This document shows positions 55,901 through 63,174 of a stretch of 64,000 nt of DNA, piece by piece. Below the pieces are notes generated by a model. That model was not told the DNA's origin. It saw only the letters and a program-made list of their open reading frames with translations, and ran no database searches. The stretch comes from Owenia fusiformis (taxonomy: Eukaryota; Annelida; Polychaeta; Sabellida; Oweniidae): contig CAIIXF020000009.1 of the NCBI GenBank assembly GCA_903813345.2, positions 18,317,759 to 18,381,758 of the forward strand, read 5' to 3'. A program made the translations under genes and the position numbers. The stretch's first letter is position 1. Each line of letters opens with the position of its first letter.

Positions 55901-58900
55901 GTTATTAGCAATACTTTGTAGGTGCTAAATAATAAAATATTTAGAGTATATATGAGAGAAATTGGTCATTTCGAACCTGTTGAAAAGTTTGTGGCTCTCG
56001 GCTACACCGGGGAATTTACTTCCATGAGTACACACATAAATGTGGGGTTCCCCAAGAGGTACGCGACAAGGTGACCTGGCATCAAATGTGCGACTAAATG
56101 CTACTATCGAGAAGATAAAATAACGAATACGACAATAAGTTATTGCATGTGACAATTCCGAGCCTTCATCTCACTGAAGTATTTTGAAGTGAAAATAGGA
56201 TTTTTGTTTTGATACATGGATTCAGATGAACGTAACTTTATTCTGACAACTAATCAAAACTGAACAAAATTGATTGTACGTAACAGACAATTTATTGTTT
56301 TACAATGTTTTGATTGGCTAAACGAAAGAAACCAACAAATTATGACATGTAAAATGACAATTTTGAAATGTAAAATTTAAAAGTGGCAAACACAACCTCC
56401 CTATCCACTCTTTGGGAGCCCTAGTAAATTAGTAATATGTACATGCAGCAGTGGTACACTATGCTTTGTATTCTAAAGCCTGTTGTTTGTAATAACACTG
56501 TTCACTCGTATGTTTTGTGTGTAGGCAGTCAACGATTATCATATTGTTTTATCCCAGTTTATATGACCTCGGCAATTATAACAGAACCGTACTAAACGAA
56601 AAAACGCAAATAAGAGAAAGCTTTCACACACATATAAAAAATGAACTAGTCAAATCCGCCAGTATAAACTCTGTGCTATACGTAGCCGGGTCAGGCGCAC
56701 ACTTTAACTAACACTGACACATATGTTCATTTCCAGGCAGTTTCTGTGGAGCTTTAGGCTTCCTGGTGAGGCACAGAAGATTGACAGAATGATGGAAGCT
56801 TTTGCCAAACGTTATTGTGACCTCAACATAGGAGTCTTCAACACCACAGGTAAATCATTGGCTCATTTCACACTTGGGGTATCTGCAAAATTTCATTATT
56901 GAACTGAAAACATTGTTATCAATAGGAATGTTACGAAGATTACAGTGCACTGAATAGACTTCTATAGACACCAGTCCAGACTTTATAGCTTCTCAGTACC
57001 TATTGGGGAGAATACTGGGATATTCAAGAGTTGTAATTCCTGACTTAAGAAGGCATATTGCTGCAATTGTCTTCCCATGTAAACATTGATACCTCAATTA
57101 TACAGATAAATAAATATACAATAGCAGATACACAATTGCTGTTAATGGCAATTTTATATGTACATTCTTGGACTTGTTGATTATGAGAAATAAATGTATA
57201 TGGAAATTAACTGCCAAGATATTTATCGAACTGTTCCTATTTTCAGATACCTGTTATGTGCTATCATTTGCCATTATAATGCTGAACACAAGTCTTCATA
57301 ATCCATCAGTCAAAGACAAGCCAAGTGTCGAGAGATTCATTGCAATGAATCGTGGGATCAATGATGGTGGAGATCTACCTCCTGAGCTATTGACTGTGAG
57401 TTCAGCAAATATGTTGTTTTGTAATGCCTTATGGTGATATTGTCCAGGATGTGCTATGTCCATTTGTTTATTGAGAAAATACCTGTACAAAGACTCAGGA
57501 AATATCTGACCTGGTGAATTGATATCAGATATCATACTCAAGGATATAACAGATTAAATTGACTATATAGTCTACAATTAAAATAATTGTGCAGTGCAGT
57601 GCAGTACAGTACATCCAAAGTAGTTGAAAATCATTGCTATAGTTTGAATGTGATTTTATTGCAGAGCTTATATGACAGTATCAAGAAAGAGCCATTCAAG
57701 ATTCCAGAGGATGATGGCAATGATTTGATGCACACATTTTTCAACCCCGACAAGGAGGGTTGGTTATGGAAACGAGGTCAGTACTCTCTAAATACAGGAA
57801 TTGTTCATGAAAAGAAACCACTACCGCTCCACTTTTGATGCTCTATCATTTGTCATTATTTTGTGTGTTTTAATTTAGTTAGTAAATTTTTGCTTATAGT
57901 ATTTCAGCTTATGAACTTTGTGGTGTTTATAATGTTATGAGAAGTTTTCATGTTGGCATATAGAGCATTGAATATAAGGAGCTATATATAATTGTATAAA
58001 ATGTGTATCACGGCTGTGTTTGCTTAATTAAACAAAGAAATATTAATGTGATAATGAAATCAATTCAACCGTGATGTTTTTAAAGAGAATGTTTGCTATT
58101 TCCTCACCAAGTAGTCGCACAGTTTGCTTACACTTTCCCACCTCCATCCCCATTCATCACTTAACACCGTGTGAACCTCACATCTGTGAATGAATTCAAG
58201 TGCTTATTCAGAATATGATATATATTAGGGAGAATTCTTTTGCATCTAGTAACCCAACCTTCACAAATAATATACCTTGATAATATGCTACTATACAGTA
58301 ATTTCAACTCGGAAATGTTTTGCAGTATTAAAAGAGCCATATATTCACCATTTTACTGTTTTATAGTCTTTCTGGAATTATTTTCTTGTATTATAAAAAA
58401 CTGTGGTTATCATGTGTGTAAAGAAAAATGTTTTAATAATAGTATCCAGGCATGCGCTAACTACATGTATGTGTATAAGTATGATGAATATATGGGTCTT
58501 AATACACTGAAAATGTTCTTGTACTATGTAGTCAACACACATGTAGAAACTTAATGAATGTTTTTTAATGAACACTAAGTTTGCATTAATATTCAGTACA
58601 TGTTCTCATAACCAATCTTTGATATTTTAATCTGTAGGGGCATCGAAATTAAGTAAGTGCGAAAAATTCTTGGTCACCAAATTTTATGTAGGATATTTAT
58701 GTCTTGTGTGTGTGTAATTTGACTGTAGTTCTATTAAGTTACTGTGCACTTTATATTTTTATTTTTAAATGTGATTATTTTTATTATCGATGAAAGCACA
58801 TTAGAAAATTGTAGATGAATTTCAGTTTCTGTATATTTTGTATGGTGATTTTTATATGTCTATGGTAGAATTCAGCTCAATTTTTTCAGTCCATTTTAAG

Positions 58901-61900
58901 TCAATGCACTGCATACTAACTTCATTTTAACTCATATTTTGTTTTTTCATTATTATGTGTATGGTAGTGTATTAAATGTAAAATATGAATATTAAGATTT
59001 TAAACTACATTTACAAATATACACTTTGTTTTTGAAATTCCCAAATATTCTTAATTCACGTTTTTTTCATTAATTATGTGATCCTTATAGCCGATTAGAT
59101 ACTAAATGTACTGTATTATCAAAATATATGTTCATATTTTTGTGCTTCTTTCTCATTCATAAATCAGGCATGGTTTAGCTTTAACTCCAATCCAGCCAGG
59201 GTCACTACACAATACAGTATACAGAAAATTCAGGATTTGCCAAAATATGAATATTTTAAACCTTTTTGTGTAGCTGTTCAAAAATACATGTATGTGAAAA
59301 TTTGGGAACTGGTTTTGGAGCTGTAACTGAAATGCAAAATTGTAGAAAAGTGAAATTAGCAAATAACAGAACTTTACACCCAAGCATTACTATTTCTATG
59401 ATCAGGTGTCAGTATAGGGATATCCATGGCCATTGGCTGTCAAAATGGTAGATGGGAATAACATATAATCTTGATGGCTTGATAATCTTGAAATTCCATT
59501 AAGAAGAGGTTTAAAATCTATCACAAAAGAGTTGGAAATTGTTGATTCCAGTGCACCATTTTGAAAGATAGTGTAATAACCATAATGAACCTTAATATTG
59601 GCTGTTTATGGAGACATTTTAAAAAGTGGGTTAAAATAGTTGTGTAGAGAGTCTGTTTTCCCTCCAAGCTGTCCACATGTAGTTATTTTCAAATGAACCA
59701 TGCATGACATGTTTGACAAGTCTCCCAATTCATTGGATTCTTATAAGTCTGAGGAATCAGAATATAACTTACAATTCTTAACTCCAAAATATATACATTT
59801 ATGTAGGTTTTATGCTTCAATTCAAGGGGCCCGGCTCAAGTAAGATATGAAATAAATGTGTAACATGTATGTATGTCTGAATGCATGCAGTGAATGTTTT
59901 TGAACAAATATGACACTTCCAAAGAAGCTCAATTCCCATAATGCCAAAGCTCCCTTGTTTACAATGATGCCTAACAATTGATCTATAAGAATCCCATATT
60001 GACTGGTACACATTTTTCTTTGCGCACTTTCAAAAGGGATGTATCAATATGAACTTTGCATGAGTGAACATCACTGTGTTCACTGTATTTATGAATGTTA
60101 ACATCTTGTTTGGTTCTCCTTTCCTTTCTAATCCCTTTCTAATTGAGAGGTTGTCTCATATATTTCTCACTAAATTCTACATGTGAGTGGTTGGTAAAAG
60201 ACTGCTTTGTTAAAGGCTAATAGCTAGAATTCTCATCATAATGAATGGAAGAAATGAAGCTTGATACCCAAGTTTATTTGTTATGTAACTTGGATTTCAT
60301 TATGAATTCAAAACATTTTAGGGTTATTTAGGATGAGAGACTTGAGTTACAGCAATTAAACCTTAAAATGAACTTTTAGAAAAAATTCCCAAAGTTCAGT
60401 AACAAGGGTTGGTGGCTGTACTTTCATTCAAACAAGTGAATTATTTGTATAATTGTGTGTGGAATTTTTGAGGCAACCCTTATTTAGATAATATGTGTGG
60501 ACAAGAGGATGATATGTTAATGTTGATGTATTTATGTTTACAGGTGGCAGATATAAGAACTGGAAGAGACGCTGGTTCATCCTTAATGATAACTGTCTTT
60601 ACTACTTCGAGTTCACAACAGTAAGTTCATTTTTGATATTAATACCTAAAAAGGTGCTGTATTTATGTCAGCTTGGCAAATATCACTCTGTGAAAACTTA
60701 CACTTAAAATGTAAGTGTAGTTATGATGACATAGTTTGTGGATGCAGTCTCTGCTTTGGGTCACTCACCCCTTTTTATCATGTCTCTGAATATTGTGAAT
60801 TGAGAACAGGGATACCTTATGCTGTACTCATATATGATTAAACTAATTTTAAAATGATAAAATAACATCCGCAACTGAACACCTATATCACATGATATTT
60901 TACCTCATGAATTAAAACAGCTGCCATTGACACTTGCAGGACAAGGAACCCAAGGGAATTATACCTCTTGAGAATATTGGGATCAGAGATGTGGAGGACA
61001 ACAAGAAACAGCACTGCTTTGAACTCTACTCCACTACAAATGAAATCATTAAGGCATGTAAGACAGACACAGATGGCAAAGTCATTGAAGGTAACCAGTT
61101 TATAATTTTTGCTTTGATTAAACAAATTCACCTCCCTTTATCTGTGTATATTCACAATCTAGTACTATCAAGACCAAGTTGATGGTATGATGGGGTCACA
61201 AAAATAATGTGCTCAATACTTAGGCTTCTAAGTAAAATAGTTTATAGCAAATATGATGTTAATCATATAATCGTTAACATTATTTCGCATATCAGATCTT
61301 GAGAACTGTAAATTGAATAAGACTACTATCTAATATAAGCCTAATGGGGTTTAATGCTTGTGTTTACATTTGCAGGTCATCATATGGTGTATAGAATGTC
61401 TGCTGCTACTTATGATGACAAGCAGGATTGGGTGAAATGTATTAAGTAAGTTGGTTGAGGTATCTTTGAACTTAACTTCAAGTTCCCATTGTTCTCTTGT
61501 CCCTAAATGGAGATGAGAATCATAAGTCATAGGGGTCAAACGGTTAACCGCGGTACGCGGTTACCGCGGTTAATGATGCTAGGACGGTATTTTCGGTTCA
61601 TAGATATGAGATTCGGTTCATCCACGGTTCGAGGAAAAATTGAAAAATGAAAATGGTTCGACATGAACTTATTCTTCATGTATATATTCCTTAAAAACAT
61701 GTTTATAGTTATAGAGAACATTCAATTCTTACCTTAGATATGAAACAGATCGCTCATAAATCGATAGACAAGTAATTGTTTACATTTTTGTGACATAGAC
61801 CGGAAGTTGGTCTCGCCAGATTACGCTATTCATAGTGCAATTAATTTTGCTTCGTGGAGGTGTTTTGTCTGTTATAATGAGTTAGTTTTTATTAATCAAT

Positions 61901-63174
61901 ATTATTTAAAAAATACTGCAATTACAGAAATTATAACATTACTAATGTCTTTGTTAAAAACTTGAAACATATTTGTGTTTAAATCTCCCGCACAATCGCA
62001 GCGCCATCTGTGTTGATTCAGCTGCTTTGACAGACTACAAGAATTGCGAGATTAAATCTCAATTATTGAAATACAAAAGCAACGTTTGGAATTTTTGGGG
62101 TTTTCCTATCGTAAATGGGAAATCAGAGGACAATGTATCAATATGCAGAACCTGTAGGAGGTCATGAAGTAAATTTTTTCCTCAAGTTACTGCTCATAGC
62201 TAGGTCCGGGAAAACGTATAATAAAAAAGATGAGTTGAATACACCAAAAAGAGATCTCTTTACTTGGTGTATTTGACTTGATCTTTTTATGCATTTTCCT
62301 GGTGCTGGTTACTGCTTGTGCTACATGTAGATCTCAGCTCTTATCTGACAGAAATCTTATCAAGGACAGAAAAATCTAAAGTTTAAAATTTAAAGTGGGC
62401 CACTAGGCCAATAAACTTTGGTTTGTCAAGTCAATTTAATAAAAAAGGATAGTGGGACCAGAAAATGACCAACTTGGGCAAGGCTAGAAAGAAAGCTAAA
62501 ACCTGTTTTTTTATGAGCTGTCTTTACAATTTTATAAGGAAATATTACCAATTTACGAGACCCGCGAGAACCGTGAAAGAACCGAACCGTGAACCTAAAA
62601 ACCGTGACCGAACCGAACCGTTGGAATTTTGAACCGTTTGACCCCTAATAAGTCAGTATTTAAGAAAAAGCAAAAATATATTGTGATTTAAGCATGAAAA
62701 CAGATGCAAAATTCCTCAAAAACAACAGACAATTTTGGTGCAACTTGAGAAAATTCTCTGTAGGTTGGTGTTAATGAAACCCCAGAGCATATTCATTTAA
62801 ACCATATATATATAGTTGATATATATTATGGCGATTGACACTCTGTATCTGTAACAATTAATATACTTCTGTCACCATCTCCAATAACTTAGGGGTTGAA
62901 AACATTAGCAATCGGTCCATTGCCACAAAGGCAGCTCATTTTTCCAAGTTTATTGCCAAATAATGCAGAAAATAATTTGCATTGGCAGTCAGTGTTTCAA
63001 AGAGCAGTTGCCAGCTGCTTAGAACAGTTCCAAACAGTTAACAATTCAACATGATCTTCATTTGGGATTGAATTAATTTTTTCCTGTGTGTATTTTAGGG
63101 CCAGTATAAGTGAGCATCCATTCTATCACATGTTAGCTACACGACGGAAGAAGGCAACTCACCATAGCACCTAG
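1877..63174 (+). CDS. CYTH: Cytohesin (Arf-GEF), 12 exons, 5' incomplete
   Basis: Spliced coding region: 1877-1950, 42261-42325, 48792-48855, 53648-53766, 55362-55442, 56737-56849, 57247-57395, 57665-57776, 60544-60620, 60940-61090, 61376-61445 and 63099-63174. All introns are GT-AG and all phases match, giving 383 residues and a stop. Residue numbers here count from the first residue in the window. Order: coiled coil about 1-50, Sec7 about 58-245, PH about 252-368, basic tail 374-377. Cytohesins load GTP on Arf1/Arf6 at the plasma membrane, recruited by phosphoinositides through the PH domain and tail; that role comes from the family. Usual length is near 400 residues, so only about 10 N-terminal residues, in a first exon before the window, are missing. 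The Sec7 glutamic finger (Glu146 in [10 protein letters not shown]) is intact. Vertebrates have four paralogues and many invertebrates one, so no number is assigned. Confidence 0.97.
3353..3445. repeat. Short hairpin repeat, 17-bp arms
   Basis: Arms TAGTCTTGCTTCAAGAC (3353-3369) and GTCTTGATGCAAGACTA (3429-3445) are inverted with one mismatch. Inside them CTATCTA and TAGATAG also pair around an AAACAAC/GTTGTTT core, so the whole 93 nt could fold into one hairpin. A related hairpin lies at 31215. It is either a tiny foldback repeat or a precursor-like hairpin. Confidence 0.6.
8114..8624. mobile_element. MITE, 511 bp, TTGGCG-rich inverted ends
   Basis: Terminal inverted repeats begin TACTGTAGATTGGGTTAATT and extend about 27 bp through TTGGCGC. 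The right copy ends at 8624. The terminal TA could be the target duplication. Both ends carry many TTGGCG/CGCCAA words, a pattern seen when a transposase binds subterminal repeats. No transposase is encoded; the open frame at 8208-8411 inside looks incidental. A Tc1/mariner-like or related TA-inserting superfamily is inferred from the flank only. Confidence 0.85.
9202..9720. mobile_element. MITE, 519 bp, TACCGTATTATCGCC ends
   Basis: Terminal inverted repeats start TACCGTATTATCGCCTATTG and continue GCGCACA; the right copy ends TAATACGGTA at 9720. Subterminal GCGCA/TGCGC words and an internal ATTATCGCCCAAT echo of the terminus are present. TA at the outer edge suggests TA target duplication. 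The element has no coding capacity. Its length and architecture resemble the 8114 element, but the terminal sequences differ. Confidence 0.85.
12382..12525 (+). other. Possible alternative first exon A
   Basis: An ATG at 12382 opens 48 codons (start MSEASGGGG) ending at a strong donor CCG-GTAAGT at 12526 in phase 0, which would join exon 3 in frame. Local GC and CpG are raised. The product is not recognised, and no promoter motif is clear. Confidence 0.25.
14934..15003 (-). repeat. tRNA-derived SINE-like segment
   Basis: On the minus strand TTGGCCGAGCGG (14983-14994) matches a Pol III A box of the Leu/Ser tRNA type, and GAGTTCAAGAC (14934-14944) approximates a B box about 38 bp further on. 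The acceptor and T stems do not pair convincingly, so this is a tRNA-like relic or SINE head rather than a working tRNA gene. Confidence 0.5.
19776..20118. repeat. Minisatellite, 17-bp unit GAATGACAAGTATTGTG
   Basis: Roughly eleven well-kept tandem copies occupy 19930-20118, with more diverged copies back to about 19776. Unit variants differ mainly at the second and third bases and at AAG/TAG. Three units make 51 bp, so the minus strand stays open and reads as a repeated CHFTILV-type peptide (19732-20181). That frame is a product of the repeat, not a gene. Confidence 0.92.
20640..20930. other. GC-richer unannotated patch in intron 2
   Basis: This stretch is visibly richer in GC and CpG than its surroundings (GGCACGTCGGGCAGTAGCCC near 20694). 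It ends near a half copy of the ACTTGCATCAAGTC word also found in the 3353 and 31215 hairpins. A 63-codon open frame (20646-20837) is not recognised. It may be an eroded transposon. Confidence 0.35.
22340..22520. repeat. GGCCC-rich low-complexity segment with G11 tract
   Basis: Repeated GGCCCA/TTGGCC words are followed by an 11-base G run (22500-22510) and GGATCC. It looks like the end of a dispersed repeat, but no partner inverted repeat was found nearby. Confidence 0.4.
24639..24820. mobile_element. Short MITE, TACAGTAAAAC family, 182 bp
   Basis: The left end TACAGTAAAACCTGTCTTAG and right end GTTTTACTGTA are inverted, with terminal TA. Inside, AGTGAACACCT is repeated in direct orientation four or more times with variations. 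A relative in opposite orientation is at 41485-41635, and a weaker one at 48967-49078. Confidence 0.75.
29619..29822 (+). other. Possible alternative first exon B
   Basis: CpG-containing segment ending at donor GAA-GTAAGT (29823). ATG 29619 gives 68 codons ending in phase 0, compatible with exon 3. ATG 29653, in another frame, ends in phase 2, compatible with exon 4, and has the more coding-like codon pattern ([20 protein letters not shown]). Neither product is recognised; it could be a stray exon of another gene or chance. Confidence 0.3.
31215..31306. repeat. Short hairpin repeat related to 3353 copy
   Basis: AGTCTTGCATCAAG (from 31216) and CTCGATGTAAGACT (ending about 31305) are inverted with two mismatches. 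Overall span (about 92 bp) and arm sequence match the hairpin at 3353-3445, supporting a small dispersed family. Confidence 0.5.
40290..41342 (+). mobile_element. Decayed mariner-like element with long inverted ends
   Basis: The ends read TACGAGGGTTGATCCAAAAG inward from 40290 and, inverted, from 41342; TA is at both edges, as in TA-inserting mariner elements. The inverted similarity extends about 265 bp (40290-40560 against 41075-41342), much longer than the usual roughly 30 bp. At 40710-40742 the + strand reads [11 protein letters not shown], resembling the mariner transposase block around the second catalytic Asp (HDNARPHTA). The following codons, to about 40820, retain an LGxxLxHP-like match to the next mariner block. 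The frame is interrupted elsewhere, so the copy is non-functional. Confidence 0.85.
41485..41635. mobile_element. TACAGTAAAA-family element, inverted copy
   Basis: The right edge CATTTTACTGTA (ending 41635) is the reverse complement of a TACAGTAAAATG terminus. Inner arms GTAAAATGTGTCTT (41556-41569) and AAGACACATTTTAC (41618-41631) are perfectly inverted. GTGAACACCT near 41488 and GTGTTCAC words match the element at 24639. The left boundary is uncertain, and open frames crossing it are incidental. Confidence 0.6.
41900..42187 (+). other. Possible alternative first exon C
   Basis: ATG 41900 opens a frame through the exon 3 acceptor to 42274, but in a different frame from exon 3. About 90 polar, charged residues precede a hydrophobic end that is only the translated pyrimidine tract and 21-bp repeat. 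A weak donor GTAATC at 42188 would give a phase-0 join to exon 3 across a 73-bp intron. Support is limited. Confidence 0.2.
42185..42235. repeat. 21-bp tandem repeat beside exon 3 acceptor
   Basis: TGTGTAATCCTGCATATTAT-T occurs twice from 42185, with a third partial copy from 42227, ending about 25 bp before the exon 3 acceptor. Each copy contains a GTAATC word in the same frame. Confidence 0.8.
42261..42325 (+). CDS. CYTH: Cytohesin exon 3 (coiled coil, second half)
   Basis: A T-rich tract ending TTTTTCAG precedes 42261 and a consensus donor GTAAGT follows 42325. The exon starts in phase 0 and ends in phase 2. It encodes residues 26-46 ([13 protein letters not shown] then DGMDVSSE) plus two bases of Lys47, continuing the coiled coil of exon 2. 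The preceding 40-kb intron is by far the largest in the window. Confidence 0.95.
42326..48791 (+). other. Intron 3 of cytohesin
   Basis: A 6.5-kb intron whose notable content is the foldback palindrome at 43390-44239. The rest (42.3-43.4 and 44.3-48.8 kb) is AT-rich with no supported feature. Confidence 0.85.
43390..44239. mobile_element. Foldback element, 850-bp near-perfect palindrome
   Basis: Left arm 43390-43806 and right arm 43822-44239 are inverted copies with only scattered mismatches, separated by 15 bp. The outer ends are CACCCTATGCAGACAGAGCC and its inverse. The 5-bp word CATCT flanks both sides (43385-43389 and 44240-44244), consistent with a target duplication. Each arm carries the same 63-codon open frame (43394-43585 minus, 44044-44235 plus), differing at only a few residues, which simply reflects the duplication. 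There is no transposase. Confidence 0.93.
48792..48855 (+). CDS. CYTH: Cytohesin exon 4 (linker and Sec7 entry)
   Basis: Acceptor TTTCAG ends at 48791 and donor GTATGT begins at 48856. One base completes Lys47, then residues 48-68 read [21 protein letters not shown]. The [11 protein letters not shown] stretch is the invariant entry into the cytohesin Sec7 domain. The reading frame stays open upstream into the intron to about 48574, but the acceptor and the family alignment place the exon edge here. Confidence 0.96.
48967..49078. repeat. Weak TACAGTAAAAC-family relative
   Basis: Begins ACAGTGAAACCTG and ends, inverted, CAGGTGATGCTGT, with TAAAC/GTTTA next inward. The match to the 24639 element is partial, so membership is tentative. 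Confidence 0.4.
50105..50460. promoter_or_regulatory. CpG-rich promoter-like island in intron 4
   Basis: GC and CpG density rises sharply over flanking DNA. Motifs seen: CCAAT at 50156-50160 and 50244-50248, a perfect CRE TGACGTCA at 50217-50224, two TGCGCAT words resembling half NRF1 sites, and a GC box GGGCGGGGC at 50377-50385. Two palindromes are present at 50168-50189 (one mismatch) and 50414-50440. The combination resembles a TATA-less housekeeping promoter and could start a short cytohesin transcript beginning with exon 5. A transposon carrying such motifs is the main alternative. Confidence 0.4.
53648..53766 (+). CDS. CYTH: Cytohesin exon 5 (Sec7)
   Basis: Acceptor CTTGCAG ends at 53647 and donor GTAAAA begins at 53767. 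The exon encodes residues 69-107 and two bases of Arg108: [11 protein letters not shown], then the signature [20 protein letters not shown]. This is the N-terminal helical part of the Sec7 fold and is among the most conserved parts of the family. An open reading frame in another frame covers the same bases and is not coding. Confidence 0.97.
53767..55361 (+). other. Intron 5 of cytohesin
   Basis: A 1.6-kb intron. A segment bounded by inverted 10-mers GGATTCACGA (53977-53986) and TCGTGAATCC (54514-54523) may be a 547-bp transposon remnant. The following 54.87-55.03 kb resembles stretches near 35.5 and 39.8 kb. Confidence 0.7.
53977..54523. mobile_element. Possible MITE with 10-bp inverted ends
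   Basis: Perfect 10-bp inverted ends enclose a segment with more CpG than the flanks. No clean target duplication is adjacent, and a 10-bp match could arise by chance at this scale, so the call is tentative. Confidence 0.35.
55362..55442 (+). CDS. CYTH: Cytohesin exon 6 (Sec7)
   Basis: Acceptor TTCTCCAG ends at 55361 and donor GTAAAA begins at 55443. It encodes residues 108-134 and two bases of Arg135: [17 protein letters not shown] then [10 protein letters not shown]. This corresponds to the Sec7 helices leading to the glutamic-finger loop. [16 protein letters not shown] has a Met-Ile where vertebrate paralogues have Leu-Asn, a substitution consistent with an invertebrate sequence. Confidence 0.97.
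55443..56736 (+). other. Intron 6 of cytohesin, CpG-containing
   Basis: A 1.3-kb intron with a distinctly CpG-richer middle (55725-56160), including TATAAAATGCGCATGCGT near 55746 and a repeated GATAAACTATAAA word. A second patch lies at 56480-56710. Open frames here (55466-55810 minus, 55925-56155 minus, 56517-56711 plus) are not recognised. Confidence 0.6.
56737..56849 (+). CDS. CYTH: Cytohesin exon 7 (Sec7 glutamic finger)
   Basis: Acceptor TTTCCAG ends at 56736 and donor GTAAAT begins at 56850. It encodes residues 135-172 and one base of Asp173: [19 protein letters not shown], then [18 protein letters not shown]. Glu146 is the catalytic glutamic finger that destabilises GDP and magnesium on Arf (equivalent to ARNO Glu156). 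Its intact context argues for an active exchange factor. Confidence 0.97.
56850..57246 (+). other. Intron 7 of cytohesin
   Basis: 397-bp intron; nothing notable seen. Confidence 0.9.
57247..57395 (+). CDS. CYTH: Cytohesin exon 8 (Sec7 Arf-binding groove)
   Basis: Acceptor TTTTCAG ends at 57246 and consensus donor GTGAGT begins at 57396. It encodes residues 173-222, including [19 protein letters not shown] and [20 protein letters not shown]. These are the two conserved Sec7 motifs that form the hydrophobic groove for Arf switch regions. The exon ends in phase 0. Confidence 0.97.
57665..57776 (+). CDS. CYTH: Cytohesin exon 9 (end of Sec7, PH start)
   Basis: Acceptor TTGCAG ends at 57664 and donor GTCAGT begins at 57777. 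It encodes residues 223-259 and one base of Gly260: [18 protein letters not shown], then [26 protein letters not shown] starts the PH domain. The start at 57665 rather than the AG two bases later is set by the phase-0 donor of exon 8 and by Ser occupying the place of Asn in the family. Confidence 0.96.
57777..60543 (+). other. Intron 9, site of the diglycine/triglycine switch
   Basis: 2.8-kb AT-rich intron. In vertebrate cytohesins a 3-nt microexon at this junction adds a third glycine. It would appear here as AG-GNG-GT; no such word was found by eye, but weak splice sites could be missed. No other feature seen. Confidence 0.7.
60544..60620 (+). CDS. CYTH: Cytohesin exon 10 (PH basic strand)
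   Basis: Acceptor TTTACAG ends at 60543 and donor GTAAGT begins at 60621. It completes Gly260 and encodes residues 261-285: [16 protein letters not shown] then CLYYFEFTT. Lys264, Lys267, Arg268 and Arg269 lie in the basic first loop and strand that contact phosphoinositide head groups in cytohesin PH domains. With Gly260 the join reads Gly-Gly, the diglycine form. Confidence 0.97.
60621..60939 (+). other. Intron 10 of cytohesin
   Basis: 319-bp intron; nothing notable seen. Confidence 0.9.
60940..61090 (+). CDS. CYTH: Cytohesin exon 11 (PH domain core)
   Basis: Acceptor CTTGCAG ends at 60939 and donor GTAACC begins at 61091. It encodes residues 286-335 and one base of Gly336: [20 protein letters not shown], then [20 protein letters not shown] and [22 protein letters not shown] is a strong cytohesin PH signature. 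The loop after CFELY looks about two residues shorter than in vertebrate cytohesins. Confidence 0.97.
61376..61445 (+). CDS. CYTH: Cytohesin exon 12 (PH C-terminal helix)
   Basis: Acceptor TTTGCAG ends at 61375 and donor GTAAGT begins at 61446. It encodes residues 336-358 and two bases of Lys359: [20 protein letters not shown] then KCI. The Trp in [10 protein letters not shown] is the invariant tryptophan of the PH C-terminal helix. Confidence 0.96.
61530..62647 (+). mobile_element. Non-autonomous hAT element with BED remnant
   Basis: The left end TAGGGGTCAAACGGTT and right end AACCGTTTGACCCCTA are perfect 16-bp inverted repeats. The 8-bp word ATAAGTCA flanks both sides (61522-61529 and 62648-62655), the hAT hallmark. 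Both ends carry many AACCG/CGGTT words, likely subterminal transposase sites. Inside, + strand 61973-62167 reads VWNFWGFP and ICRTC in the arrangement of a BED zinc finger, the N-terminal DNA-binding domain of hAT transposases. No catalytic domain is present, so the copy is an internally deleted derivative. Confidence 0.93.
62203..62304. repeat. Hairpin nested inside the hAT element
   Basis: An imperfect palindrome about 100 bp long is centred on AGAGATCTCT (about 62250). AATACACCAA and TTGGTGTATT are perfect inner arms, and the outer arms include a CCGGGAAAA/TTTTCCTGG pairing. Confidence 0.7.
63099..63174 (+). CDS. CYTH: Cytohesin terminal exon 13 and stop
   Basis: Acceptor TATTTTAG ends at 63098. 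The exon completes Lys359 and encodes [18 protein letters not shown], then ATHHST and a TAG stop at 63172-63174. [11 protein letters not shown] corresponds to the family FY-x-ML-A-x-RKKK tail. The basic cluster at residues 374-377 is the polybasic segment that helps membrane binding and autoinhibition in cytohesins. Confidence 0.96.

Larger units (their letters stand above)
61446..63098 (+). other. Intron 12, mostly a hAT insertion
   Basis: 1.65-kb intron of which 1118 bp is the hAT element. Without that element it would be about 530 bp, similar to neighbouring introns, so the insertion accounts for most of its length. Confidence 0.9.

Noticed and set aside
57168-57838. Open frames running past the edges of exons 8 and 9
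   Set aside because: The coding parts are the spliced exons; the extensions read into introns beyond clear GT and AG sites.
60934-61182. 82-codon frame over exon 11 and its minus-strand shadow
   Set aside because: Only 60940-61090 is exon; the rest is intron, and the minus frame is a shadow.
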